The position numbers were made by a program, and so were the translations under genes. Shown piece by piece: positions 53,015-64,000 of a stretch of 64,000 nt of DNA. The stretch is from Rhopalosiphum padi (taxonomy: Eukaryota; Arthropoda; Insecta; Hemiptera; Aphididae). The first letter of the stretch is position 1; every line of letters starts with the position of its first letter. The stretch spans positions 21,080,001 to 21,144,000 of the forward strand of contig NC_083600.1 of the NCBI RefSeq assembly GCF_020882245.1. The letters are read 5' to 3'. Under the pieces are notes generated by a model that was not told the DNA's origin, ran no database searches, and saw only the letters and a program-made list of their open reading frames with translations.

Positions 53015-56000
53015 ATGGAAAACGTACAGCAAAGTTCCAATGGGTCTAGTTTCAATGATTACAACGACGTCAATTTGACTATACGGATTCTATTTCATGG
53101 CCGAGTATGTTGTATATTTTATATTATATATGTTACTTAAGAATACACTACACATGCACTTGTTGTTTGTGTCTATTAATGTTCCATATTTTCCATAGTT
53201 TTATTTTTAATATTAAGTAAATTAATCTATTGTTTAACTTCAAGACAATAATATTATTTATTGGTACTCATTTGTATTTTTATCTCAAAATTTAAGAGAT
53301 GATAATATTTTATTTGCCATCAAAATAATATGGTATACGACCACCAAGAAAAAATAGATAATGACGTTTTTGTCTTAGGTTTGATAATTGGTAAAAATGT
53401 ACTAATAAATCATTCAGAACCTAAATGTTTGTATTTGATTTATGTGTATGGCATAGACCAGTGGTTCTCAATCTTTTTATATTTGTTGACCACCCACACA
53501 GTTTAAATATTTTTACGGACCACATTACTTAATCTTTTTTTTTTCTTATTCAAAATGTATACATTCGTTTTATATGTATAGAATTGTATTTTATCAAGAA
53601 TTAAAAAATTACGATAATATAAGTATTTAATGTTAAAAAAAAAAATTCATCATACCATCAATATAATATATGAAACCAGATAATTATAACAAATAGACCA
53701 AATAATATTTAATGTTAATAATGATACATTCCAATTTTTTTATAAAGTGAGATTTTCTTCGTGTACCACTTTTAAAGCTTACTGCGTCCTACAGGTTGAG
53801 AAGCACTGTCATTGACTTCTGCAATTGTATTATATACCTAGTGTGTTTTTAAGTTCATAAATTATTAATAATTGACAATAGTCCATAATCCTTTATTCAT
53901 TTTGTTTTTAAATATATTATAAACTGTAAGACATAAACAAATCCAAGCTACATTAATTAACTTATATAATACTTTATTTTTTTAATAACTGTACTTGCTT
54001 AAGACATTAGAACAAAAACAATTCTCAATTATGTTTCTAGTTTATAATTAGAAGTAGTATTAGTATTTAATTATATGATTTATAGAGTGTCTTTTGAAGG
54101 TGTAGCATACTGTAAATTAAGTGTATGCATTATATTTTTATACATAATATACAATTTTTTTGTTGATAAAATCAATATATTTTATTCTACTTTAGGAAGT
54201 CGGAAATGTCATTGGTAAAGGAGGTGAAACTGTAAAAAATATAAGAGACCAGGTAAATAGTTAAATTTGTTCAATCTATTTATATTACTAAAAAATTTAA
54301 TATTTTTTTAGTCTGGTGCTAGAGTTTTAATCTCTGATGGTTCAACTCCAGAGCGTATTGTTACCATTACTGGAACTACTAATGCAATTTGTAAAGCTAC
54401 TGAACTTATTGGACTAAAAGTTGAAGAAGTAAGAATTTTTATGAAAATCTAATTTTGAAAATCACTTAATTAACTTTTTTTCAGTTTTTTGAGAGACAAA
54501 ATGGTGATTGGAATGGCCCAAAAGCACCTTTGACTTTTAAGCTAATTGTACCAGCATCTCAATGTGGTTTCATAATTGGAAAAGGTGGATGTAAAATAAA
54601 AGAAATTAGAGAATCAAGTGGAGCTGCCATACAAGTAGCATCAGATATGTTACCCAATTCAACTGAGCGTCTAGTTTCAATTACTGGTACTACGGGCACA
54701 ATATCTCAATGTGTTTATCAAGTGTGCAATGTACTATTAGATGTAAGAAAATACAGAATATTTATTATAAGTGCCAAGTAAATTGTATAGTTGAAGTATG
54801 GTGTTTTGAGGGATGGGGGCACATAAATGATTCTATTCAATTTAGTCAGTTAACCATAATATATTTTTTTTTACAAAATACCAATAGTAAAAATACGAAG
54901 ACTCATTATTATGATCTAGAAATTAGTTAATGTGTTTTAACTCAAATTTTTTTTTACTTCTTGACTTAAAGTACTTATAAATGGTATTGTGGTGTATAAA
55001 AGAATATTTAAGTCAAATTTATATATGTTCCCTTTGAAATTAAAGTTATTGAGACTACTATATTATTATTATATATTGGTGCTCATATTCTCAGTTTTTT
55101 TTTACAATAGCTTACTTTTATTGTTCAGTATATTTTAGTTACTAAAATATATTTATATTTTAACATAATTATACAAGTATTTAAAAATGTGTATACATTT
55201 TCAGTCTCCGCCACGTAGTGCAACAATACCTTATGATCCTCGCAGTAAAACTTCAGGATTTGCTAGTAGTGCAGTTGGTAATGATGTAAGTTTCCTATTA
55301 CTAATTAAGATCTATTAATAATGTAATTTTTGTTTAATTATTTTAACGTTATTTTAGTTTGGGAGACAACGCACTAATCCTTTAGCCAGTCTAGCAGCTC
55401 TTGGGTTAGGAACTGCATCGACTGGAGGTATTAATCCAGCTGGTATGTAAAAAGAAAATTTTTAATAGTAGTGAGAAAGCTTTGTTTAATAACGATCAGT
55501 ATTTCTAGCTATTTGTAAGTTATACATTTGGGGGGGGGGATAATTGATAAATTAATAAAACCAAATAAGGTGCCTGGATAATATTTTGAATTATAAATTT
55601 GATTAATAAGTCAATTCACTTAATGCAATGTTAGATAAAAATGATTAATCTTAAATAAATTTAATATGTTGTTAATCACCATGAGAATTATTCTTGTTGC
55701 TTAATTAGACATTTGATTGACCCTTCCATTTTTATTGACTAAATACACTAATAGGAATTCAAACACCCTACTGAAGACTATTAATATTTTGATATTTTTG
55801 TCCATTATTAGTACAATTTAAAATTTTATTGACACTAATAATTTTTTTATTTGTTCTTTGACTGAAGTCTGTTTATATTACTGTTCTTTTTTGTGTGTTT
55901 ACAATCAATTTATGTATGTGAAGCATTATCTTGATAAAAGTTCAGTTAACACCATTTACATATTTTGTATAGTTAGACACATACTTTAAAAATATTTTTG

Positions 56001-57411
56001 TATGGTTAAATTAGTATATTATTCTATCATAGGAACTCGAGTTTTAAAATTTAATTATAAATAGTTAAGTAGACTGAGATTTTTTCAATGTAATAACCCA
56101 GTTTATCTTGTTCATGATTACTTTTTAAATTAAATTTGATAAATAATTATACTTTTAGCCTTAGCTGCATTAGCTGGAAGTCAGTTGAGAACAGGTAATC
56201 GTCAAAACCGAAATGGTGGTGGGGAACATAAAAATCAAAATTCTAATTCAAACACTGAGACAATATCAATGACTGTACCTAATGACTTAATCGGATGTGT
56301 CATTGGTAGAAGAGGAAGTAAAATTGCAGAAATTCGGTAAGTAGTAACTAGCATAATATAATTTTCAATGTAAAAATAAATATGTTTTAAAATTGATTAG
56401 TATATTTTAATTCTTAAATATATATAATAATATAATATAAAATATTAATCTGTCCAGTTATAATAATTATTTACTGTGAATTTAATTTCCATCGCTTCCA
56501 TTTTTAAAGTTAATGTTTCTGATATGAAATTATTTGTTCAGTAAATTGTCATTTTAAATGTTTACTCAGTAAAGCTTAAAATAATTATAAAACTAAATAA
56601 TACTTTATTTTTGATTAAAAAAAAAAATGCTTATTTTAGTAATTAGAATAAACATTTTACTAAGATACTTTTAATCTAGATTCTATAGTTTATATCATTT
56701 TAATTAATTTTAATTGTGGTTCCTAATATTTGAAATTAATTGATTTATTTTTATTTTTAAAGTAATAAATAGTAATTATATTATGTGTATGTATTTTATA
56801 TAGACAAATAAGTGGTGCTTTAGTACATATAGCTAAAGGTGAAGGAACTCATGAAAATGGTGAGAATGAAGATCGTCATATAACAATTACAGGAAACAAA
56901 GATTCTATTTCAGTTGCCAAGTACTTAATTGAAATGAGGTACAACTTAATTATTATGCTTAAGAAAATATTTTCGTGGGATCATAGTTGAGAATCCTAGT
57001 GTTATCATTAAATCCCTTGTATTGTATTATATGTCCTTTTTTATCACTAATCCCAATTTCTTCTCTAGCGTGGAACTGCAGAAAGCCAATCTTGAGGGGG
57101 CAAACTCATCCTCTAGTCCTGACGATGGGTCCAGCTCAACCTTGCCCACTCCTCCGACGGTGGCCGCATCTCCTTTGTCGTCCGCCATCCCATTGGCTCA
57201 ACTATTTGCCAAGCCGGGTGCCATTAATGCCCTATCCAGCTTATCTGCTCTTGGCGGCCTAACCGACCTCTTGGGAGCCTTATCTGGCGCCAATCAATCC
57301 CCTCCGATACAGACCACGGGTGTCCATCGCCCGAAAAATTATTTCCAGAGAAACCGCAGTCCTTCAGGCGAAAAAACCAAAGCAGACAGGACCAAGTTTG
57401 CTCCTTACTGA
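53015..57411 (+). CDS. mub: Poly(rC)-binding protein / mub-like triple KH-domain RNA-binding protein
   Basis: Nine exons with GT-AG introns and continuous phase: 53015-53104, 54196-54252, 54312-54428, 54485-54742, 55205-55285, 55358-55442, 56159-56336, 56804-56938, 57069-57411; 1344 nt, 447 residues. It carries three KH domains with their RNA-gripping GxxG loops: GKGG (37-40) in KH1, GKGG (120-123) in KH2, GRRG (279-282) in KH3. KH1 opens LTIRILFHGREVGNVIGKGG, very close to PCBP/hnRNP E proteins. An Ala-, Ser-, Pro-rich linker separates KH2 from KH3, and the tail after KH3 is rich in Ser, Pro and Leu. Members of this family bind C-rich RNA and regulate splicing, stability and translation. The start is ATG 53015 (AAAAATGG context). 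An in-frame ATG at 52997 would add six residues and has a poorer context. The last exon is distinctly GC-richer than the others. The fly mub assignment is by family, not by tested orthology. Confidence 0.92.
53459..53808. mobile_element. hAT MITE in intron 1 of the KH gene
   Basis: The ends CAGTGGTTCTCAATCTT and (complement of the right end) CAGTGCTTCTCAACCTG are the classic hAT-type inverted repeats. The 8-bp flanks GCATAGAC and TCATTGAC agree at six of eight positions, suggesting an aged target duplication. The element is 350 bp, AT-rich inside, with no transposase. Confidence 0.8.
55443..56158. other. Intron 6 of the KH gene
   Basis: AT-rich 716-bp intron with a short G run near 55531-55539. 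Nothing else recognisable. Confidence 0.5.
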
Positions 57412-57910
57412 ATGCCAATTGATCCAAAATCCGCCAATTATTGCTATTCATACTAATGTTTTATCCTACCCATTTTCATTTCTTTATTTTTAAGTAGTTT
57501 TTTTCATTATTTTATAATTTATTTAATTATTCATTAAGAAAACTTCTAATTTTTGAAAGTCTGAAACAATTCTAAAAAAAACATCTCTTTTTTGTTTTTA
57601 AAATATTTAACATAATTGATTTTATTTATAGAGTTAAACTTAAAACATTAAAGTTAGAAACAAATCTCTTTCGTGGGTGGAATTATTGCATTTTAAGGTT
57701 TTAGTATATTATTTTTATTTAATATATTTTATTGTGTCCAATTTATATTTCACTTTTTAGTTTAGATTGTTTCCAATCACTACTTATAGCCTATATTTTT
57801 AGTTCTTACATTATATTTTTTTTTAGATCTTATTGATAATATATCTTGTATTCCTTATTTTATTTCTTAATTTTTAACAAATTAATATGAAATCCAATAA
57901 ATAAAATCTG
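57412..57910 (+). other. 3' UTR of the KH gene with candidate poly(A) signals
   Basis: T-rich sequence follows the stop codon. Two overlapping AATAAA signals occur at 57896-57901 and 57900-57905. The real 3' UTR may be much longer, since further AATAAA motifs follow. Confidence 0.45.
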
Positions 57911-60453
57911 CTCTGCTTACATTTGTTGATATAATATTTTTATGATAATAAAATGTAATTATGGGTTCACAAAAATTAATGAATCATTATTTACTACTTC
58001 ATGTAGTTATAAGATAACGTGTTTATGTTTCGATTTCCTTGTTTTTTGGGGTTTATATTCATTAAAGTATTTACTTTATAATTTTTAAATATGCATGTTT
58101 TAATTCTTTTAAATTACAAGTTGGACAGAATTACACATATACATTTGAAAACATATAATTATAATCTTTTTATATTTCAAGTGTCAACACAAGCATTTTG
58201 TTATTTGTCTTGGATACAATTAACACATTAGCTGCATATCATATTTAAGTATAGTTGTGATGTTGAATAAATTGGAATTTAAAAAAAAACTCAAACATTG
58301 AAAAATTAAAATATCATTAAATAACTTGCACGTACATATGAAATAATACTTGTAGGATAGGATAATAAAAAAACTAGTTATTTAATTACAATACATTAAT
58401 AACATGGTAGATAATACCAGTTGGCGTCATTCAGAATATGTGAACAATGTTAATTGACATGTTTTGGCATCATCTACTGTGAACATGTTAAAATCCCCAA
58501 ATTTTTATTCATGAAAATTTTTAATTAATTTAATATTAAGATGAACAGTTGGAATAATATATACTAAGTAGTAACTACTTGTTTAATATTCTATATAGTA
58601 TCTTATATTGTACATTATTTGTATACAAACAACCATCTTACCTTATGCATGTATAATAATATGCTATATTTTCTGTATCGTACAATATTTTTATGTAAAA
58701 GTATAATAACCCACTAATTTATATTGTATCAATTTTCTTTGCTTGAAATGTTGGAAAAAGATTTGTTTTTTTTTAAATAATAATGTCTATTTAATATTAT
58801 TCTTTTTCTTAATTTTGTGATATTATAACAACTCCCCTTCATCTATACATACTTACACACACACAATATCATACTAGTCTTATAATGTTGAAAATCTTTT
58901 ACATTATTTATACATGTAACATACTAAATAGTACATTTAAAAGTGTGGTAGATAGCATGTTGAATAAGTACTTGAAACGTGAAAACCCCACATGGTAATG
59001 TTTTTCATTAATAACATTAATAATCTTATGATACATGTGTTGAGGCAATCAGTGGTGATTTATGTGAATTTTGGCCCAGTTAACTTTTTAAAAAAATATT
59101 AAAGAAATGAGGATATAAAATATTGAAATTATATTAATATATATAATAAAATTTGTTGAAGTTTTGATAAAATAAAAATAATGATAATGTAGTCAATTAT
59201 GATCCAATGTTAGTTGTTATACATTATATTATATTTATACTGTGATATTGTATTATTACATTAAATCTTACACACATTCATACATATTTATAATCACAAT
59301 TGCACCAAATAATTATTTAAATTATAAATTGTTATAACACTTATAATAAATAATCAACAATGTACTATTCATATTAGTTGATTAAACTTATTGTTAAGCT
59401 TACATCCCAACTAAGCAACTAAAACAACGTTTTTAGAATATCAATAATGATAAATAATGGCATTTTAATTTTTACCTAACTCTTATTTTTAAACTTTAAA
59501 TGGTGTAGAACCAAAAAATTATTTATTTTTATTTAAAATTATCAAACAATTGTAATTTGGCTAAAAATTAATTTTACACTCTTAGAAAAATTTAATTAAA
59601 TATTTAAAAGATTTTTAAAAAAGTGTTAAAAATAAAACAAGTAATATATAAAATATATTATACAAATTGTATATAAGAAATAAAATTGTCTTCATTTACT
59701 TTGTGATTAAAATTATTTTATTTATATTTAATATATTGCAATCTGAAGATAACTTAAAAAAAAGTGGTAGTATTAATTATCTTAAAAATTATCTTTATTT
59801 TTCTGAGTAATCTGCTTTTTGTTTAAATTTAAAACTAATCACCTTATAATATATTTATTATTTTATTTAATTTTAAATTGTTATATTATAATCCTAGTAA
59901 TACATTTACATTTATAATAAAATAAAATTTAAATTCAAATAATACATTTGTATGTTTTTTTTTTAGTTTTATTATGAAAAAAATGTATCATTTACTTTTA
60001 GACTTAAAAAATAATTTGTTTCAATTTTTTCCTTAATCCCACTTTACAGTTTATTTCTATACATCATTTTACTCTTCGGTTATACTCACTACCAAAGTGT
60101 AAGCTGCTTTTAATCTTCCACAACATTTGTGCTATCTATTGTATTATCAACTACTTTTACGATTACTATCATAATCCTTATTGATGACTATTTAATATGA
60201 TCTATAGCTACAAGTAAGCTATTTTTTCCTGAAAAATCCATCAAGATAACAAACTCAATGGGTAATTTATATTTAAATTCTATTCTTAAATAAATTATTG
60301 TTTCTAATTTTATTTTTTGAATCTATCATTATTTTCCTTTTTTATTTTACTTATAATGTAATCCACCATTTATAAATTCATTAATTATTAAGCTGTTTTA
60401 GAATTACATTTATTTATACTAATCTTATTTGTTTTATCTTTATTTATTTTTAG
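57911..60453. other. Gene-poor AT-rich region
   Basis: No coding frame or clear repeat. The stretch 58840-59060 is somewhat more complex and could belong to an extended 3' UTR of the KH gene. Confidence 0.35.
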
Positions 60454-60486
60454 AAATATTGGTCGAACCGTTGATGTGTTTTGAAT
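60454..60486 (+). other. Possible alternative 3' exon of the KH gene
   Basis: A 33-nt segment sits between a good acceptor (TTTATTTTTAG) and a good donor (GTGAGT). Joined to exon 8 it stays in phase and adds RNIGRTVDVF before a TGA, giving a short alternative C-terminus. Its GGTCGAACCG content stands out from the AT background. There is no transcript support here. Confidence 0.3.
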
Positions 60487-60590
60487 GTGAGTATTAATGA
60501 TAAGTATAAAATATATTTTAAAATTAAGAGGATATATTAGCTCACTATTTGTTTTTCTCAAAATAACAAATCTGCGTTCAGCAGGTTAAG

Positions 60591-60864
60591 CCCTGCAAAA
60601 CCAACAATGAGTTATTAGCTTAACTAATAAGTGATTTAACATACTATCAAACTTAAAGTTAAAAACATTTGAACATTGAATTTTTTATAATATTTAAATA
60701 TATTAGTGTGAATAGTGTGATTTTAAGCTTATACAAAAAAAAGTTTTTCATGCTCAAAATTGAAATGTAAAAAAACCTAAGTATTAATACAGATAATATT
60801 CTTTACTGTAAGTTTGATAGTGTATCAAATCACTAAACTAATGATTCTATGTTGGTTCTGCAGG
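60591..60864. mobile_element. Small inverted-repeat element
   Basis: Arms at about 60591-60659 and 60805-60864 are inverted copies; the left begins CCCTGCAAAACCAACA and the complement of the right begins CCTGCAGAACCAACAT. Both contain ACTATCAAACTTA. It is about 274 bp with no coding frame, so it is MITE- or foldback-like; the class is unknown. Confidence 0.65.
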
Positions 60865-62607
60865 ACACAATTTTTTTATGTTTCATATGGTGCAAAGAGA
60901 AAAAACAAATAAGGTTATGATTACACATTCAGTTAATGCTAAGTACTAAAGTTATATATTAATGCAGACATTTTATTAATGTTTGTTATTTACTTAATTG
61001 ATATAATATTAATATAATTCTTTAATTATTATCTGTATATATATTTAATGATTTATTATCAATACTAATATTTTAAAAATAAATAATAAGAAAAAGTTGG
61101 TTGATTACAATTGTAAATTATAATCAAAAACAATTAGTTACAAACATTTGATTTTTGAATATTTGTTAATTTCATTTTCTTTTCTACTTCAAAAAAAAAA
61201 ATAATAATAATATAAAATATAAAATTAGTGTAATGGCTGTTCGAACTGTCTAACCTTTTTACCCACATGTGTTTAGACAGGAGAGAATTTTATTCTATAG
61301 TTGGAAATATTGACTAATATTTATAGATTTATCAAAAGTTATATGGTTGAACTATTTATCAGTGAATTAACAAATTAAAATTGTTCATAATGTTGAATAT
61401 TGTAAAAAGTTGCAAAAGGTGAAGTTGTTATAATAGTATATTGTTATTAAAAATATGTTAGCAAGACTGGACATGAACTAGATTCAACTAAATTCTAAAT
61501 AGTTAATTAATATTAGGCATTGTTAAAAGTTAATTGTTTTTTATAAAAAAAAATTGAATATTTTATACCTTGTATAATTATAAAAATAATTAAATTATTA
61601 TTGGACAGATATATTAAAATTCTTTGTATTATTCAATTTAATAAATAATATTTGTTTTTAGGTATCGATATTTGATATATTTTGGTTGATATATTCACTA
61701 CCTTTAGCCGTCTATTACTAGACGTTAATAGAACTATTTTGAACTGGTCACTTATTTAACACTGACAATCATTTAAGAAGGATGTTGCCATGTATGATTT
61801 TTTATATTACCTATTTAGTTATTAAGTCAATTATTATTTAAAAAATATAATATTTATATTGATATAATATATTGTATTATTTTAACTAATAAATCAATTT
61901 ATTTATAATTCCTTAGGATATTAGAAGACTGCAGAAATTTGCCAACATATGACTTCCATTTATAAATAATTCATTATCTAATTATTAAAAAAGAAGAAAA
62001 TTTCAGTTATTTAATGAACAACGTGCTTACAAATTGATTTGAACGATTTTTATGAAGTTGTATGCTTACAACATTCTTTAATTCTTGAAATTTTACCAAT
62101 TATAAAAATGACAACAAATTAAGTATTTGTGTACTTAACTATTTTTAAGGATATTGATGATTTTACTTAATATATATTATTATGTTTTATATTAATCATA
62201 TTGATTTTGTTTATTTATTCCTCAATCTTATCATATAAAATATTGTATTTTTAGATTCTGAGCAGAGCAATTAATGTATTCATTATTGATTTTACAATGA
62301 TATATATATATTTTTTTTTTACCTGCCATTAGTCATTACTTTTTGGAGCAATGAAAATGCTTCAATTTTAACTTTGATAATAGGTTAATGGTTGAAGGTA
62401 GCAAGTACTTTGGGAGAAAATCAAAAGCTTAAAATTCTCAGTACTTTTCAAAATAACCTGTAAAAATTAAAGAAAAAATAATTTGACAAAATTGATTTTA
62501 TTTTTTGGTGTAACTGTAATGATATATATAATAAATCATTATTAATTAGATCTAATTTTATATATATTTAAATAATTGACATTTAGCCATTTTAAGATTA
62601 CAAATTA
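60865..62607. other. Gene-poor AT-rich region
   Basis: Nothing clearly coding. Acceptor-like sites at 61663 (TTTTTAG|GTATCG) and 61917 (CTTAG|GATATT) precede more complex sequence and could be non-coding exons, but this is weak. Confidence 0.35.
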
Positions 62608-63121
62608 CAAGGCTTGGCATTAACGAATTAAAAGTTAAAATTAAGTTAATTAACTGGTTACATTTTTTTCAAATAAACTGTTAACTTAATAAGTTTTTTT
62701 TTTTTTTAATTTTAATGAGTTAACTTCAAGTTAATTTTATTTAAAAATATCTAAATTAAGTTAATTTTCGTCTGAAGAATAATGCAAAAATAATTTAAAA
62801 TTTTAGGATTTATTTTAGAAAATTAGGTTTTTTGATAGCTGATTGGTACTTAAATGTATCATTTTAAATTTTCATCGTAATTTTCTTGAGCGTATACATA
62901 AACTATCTAATAAACAAAATTATATGTCTGGAATTTTCTATTTTTGCAAATTAGAAAATTTTAACTTTAAACTAAATTAAGTTACTTTCTTTTTAAAGTT
63001 AACTTTTAACTTAACGAGTTAATGAAAAAAATATGAGTAACTTTTAACTTAATTTAACTTGATTCTTTTCAAAATAACAACTTAACAAATTAAAAAAAAA
63101 TCGTTAACTTTTCCAACCTTG
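62608..63121. mobile_element. hAT-like MITE with perfect 8-bp target duplication
   Basis: Flanked by ACAAATTA on both sides (62600-62607 and 63122-63129). The left end CAAGGCTTGGCATTAACG and the complement of the right end CAAGGTTGGAAAAGTTAACG are inverted repeats. The inside is made of many TTAACTTAA-like words and holds no open frame. The 8-bp duplication and the end type fit hAT elements. Length 514 bp. Confidence 0.8.
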
Positions 63122-63129
63122 ACAAATTA

Positions 63130-63450
63130 CATACTTTAATATAACATTTTGACATAAACGGTAGTAGTCCATTTTTCGATTTTTATTTTATGGATTGATT
63201 CGATAGCAATTTAGGAGTAATATTGACTGTTGAAATAGATTCAGTGAAAAAGTCATTCAGTCCATAGTTATTAAAAGGAAAAAATTAGGTATACTGGCGA
63301 AGAAAGATTGTAGTACATACTTTTTTTTTGATCCCCTATAAGAATTACAGAAATGAACTACTACCATTTTTTCCCTGTACCCTTCAAATATTTATGTAAA
63401 ATTGTAAATCCATGTAATATGTAATAAACTAATAAATAATAATTTTAAGC
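63130..63450 (+). mobile_element. Very decayed LINE 3' fragment (tentative)
   Basis: A stretch around 63207-63305 can be read as LGVILTVEIDSVKKSFSP, reminiscent of the LGVxFDSKLxFSxH block of LINE polymerases, followed by an AT-rich tail with TAATAAACTAATAAATAATAA near 63421-63441. The frame is broken. Sequence beyond 63450 shows nothing I can name, apart from an AT microsatellite at the right edge. Confidence 0.3.
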
Positions 63451-64000
63451 TGCACCTCATATCCGCATGATAGGGTATTTCATGAGTTCATTGCATTGCT
63501 TCACGACTCTCTCAGCTATAAAATATGACAATATATTTATCTTATACAATTTAAGTGATCATGCTCTATCTTTAGCATCTATATTGACATCGTGAAGTAA
63601 AAAAAGGTCACACTGCCACTGACTACACCCATGAGTCTTGGGTGGTTACATGTCACATACAAGTAGGTACAATCACAGTACTGTGTATATCAATTTTTCT
63701 GTGTAAGACGCATTTTTATATCTATAAATAAATATAATTATATAACTCATAAGTTTAAAAATAATAATTTTTATACGAAATATGTTAATACACATTTAGC
63801 CGAAATTCGAATTAAAATAAAATTAACATAACATAATAAAGTGTTGGCGTTATAACATAAATGATAGACGGCGCTTTGTATAGGCAATCTAAAGCCACTG
63901 ATTTATTACTTTTAAGTATGTTTGAAGACTTCAGGTTAATAGTTCCCAGAATCTATTTTTATTTTTACATACATATATACAGATATATATATATATAAGG

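Noticed and set aside
52735..53055. 106-codon minus-strand frame
   Set aside because: It is antisense to the first coding exon of the KH gene and its leader, and resembles no protein.
57224..57451. 75-codon minus-strand frame, and the 56987-57262 plus-strand frame
   Set aside because: Both are other-frame readings of the GC-rich last exon of the KH gene.
61247..61279. Short hairpin CTGTCTAA...TTTAGACAG considered as a small RNA
   Set aside because: The stem is short with an AT-rich loop and context; there is no cloverleaf or microRNA-like length.
1..64000. Telomeric TTAGG arrays, tRNA and rRNA genes
   Set aside because: Looked for by eye on both strands; none was recognised.

Overview
The window looks like nuclear DNA of a hemipteran insect, probably an aphid. 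It is very AT-rich, its genes are split by many short GT-AG introns, it carries a 25-exon tandem ABCC gene family, and it holds many small non-autonomous transposons. The aphid assignment is an inference from style; no species-specific marker was read.

Layout. (1) 1-11143 is an AT-rich satellite array that runs off the left edge. It mixes a 62-bp monomer with a longer module of about 147 bp. (2) 11590-34648 holds two head-to-tail, nearly identical copies of a unit made of about 2.1 kb of 5' flank plus a 25-exon ABCC4/l(2)03659-type transporter gene. Copy A codes at 14094-22352 and copy B at 26285-34542. Copy A reads through as a 1357-codon full transporter (TMD1-NBD1-TMD2-NBD2). Copy B has one extra A in a homopolymer of exon 15 and would stop near residue 793. 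Its flank also carries a 705-bp transposon absent from copy A. (3) 34649-39782 is transposon-rich spacer: a (GT)n tract, a frameshifted LINE reverse-transcriptase tail, a foldback element, and a minus-strand LINE endonuclease start. (4) 39783-48451 is copy C, an older, diverged ABCC paralogue with the same 25-exon structure (1354 codons). It is followed by a decayed copy of the 5' flank that precedes A and B, but no gene follows that flank. (5) 50090-50720 is a CpG- and GC-rich island. (6) 53015-57411 is a nine-exon triple-KH RNA-binding protein gene of the PCBP/mushroom-body-expressed (mub) family, 447 codons. (7) 57412-64000 is its likely 3' UTR, then gene-poor sequence with more inverted-repeat elements.

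The three ABCC genes are predicted plasma-membrane ATP-driven exporters of organic anions and xenobiotics, so this is a typical expanding detoxification-type cluster. The KH gene is an unrelated neighbour. I see no prokaryotic-type system, CRISPR array, tRNA or rRNA. The most notable things are the quantised satellite structure, the very recent ABCC duplication with a frameshift and an empty/filled transposon site, the orphan promoter relic after copy C, and a possible alternative 3' exon of the KH gene.
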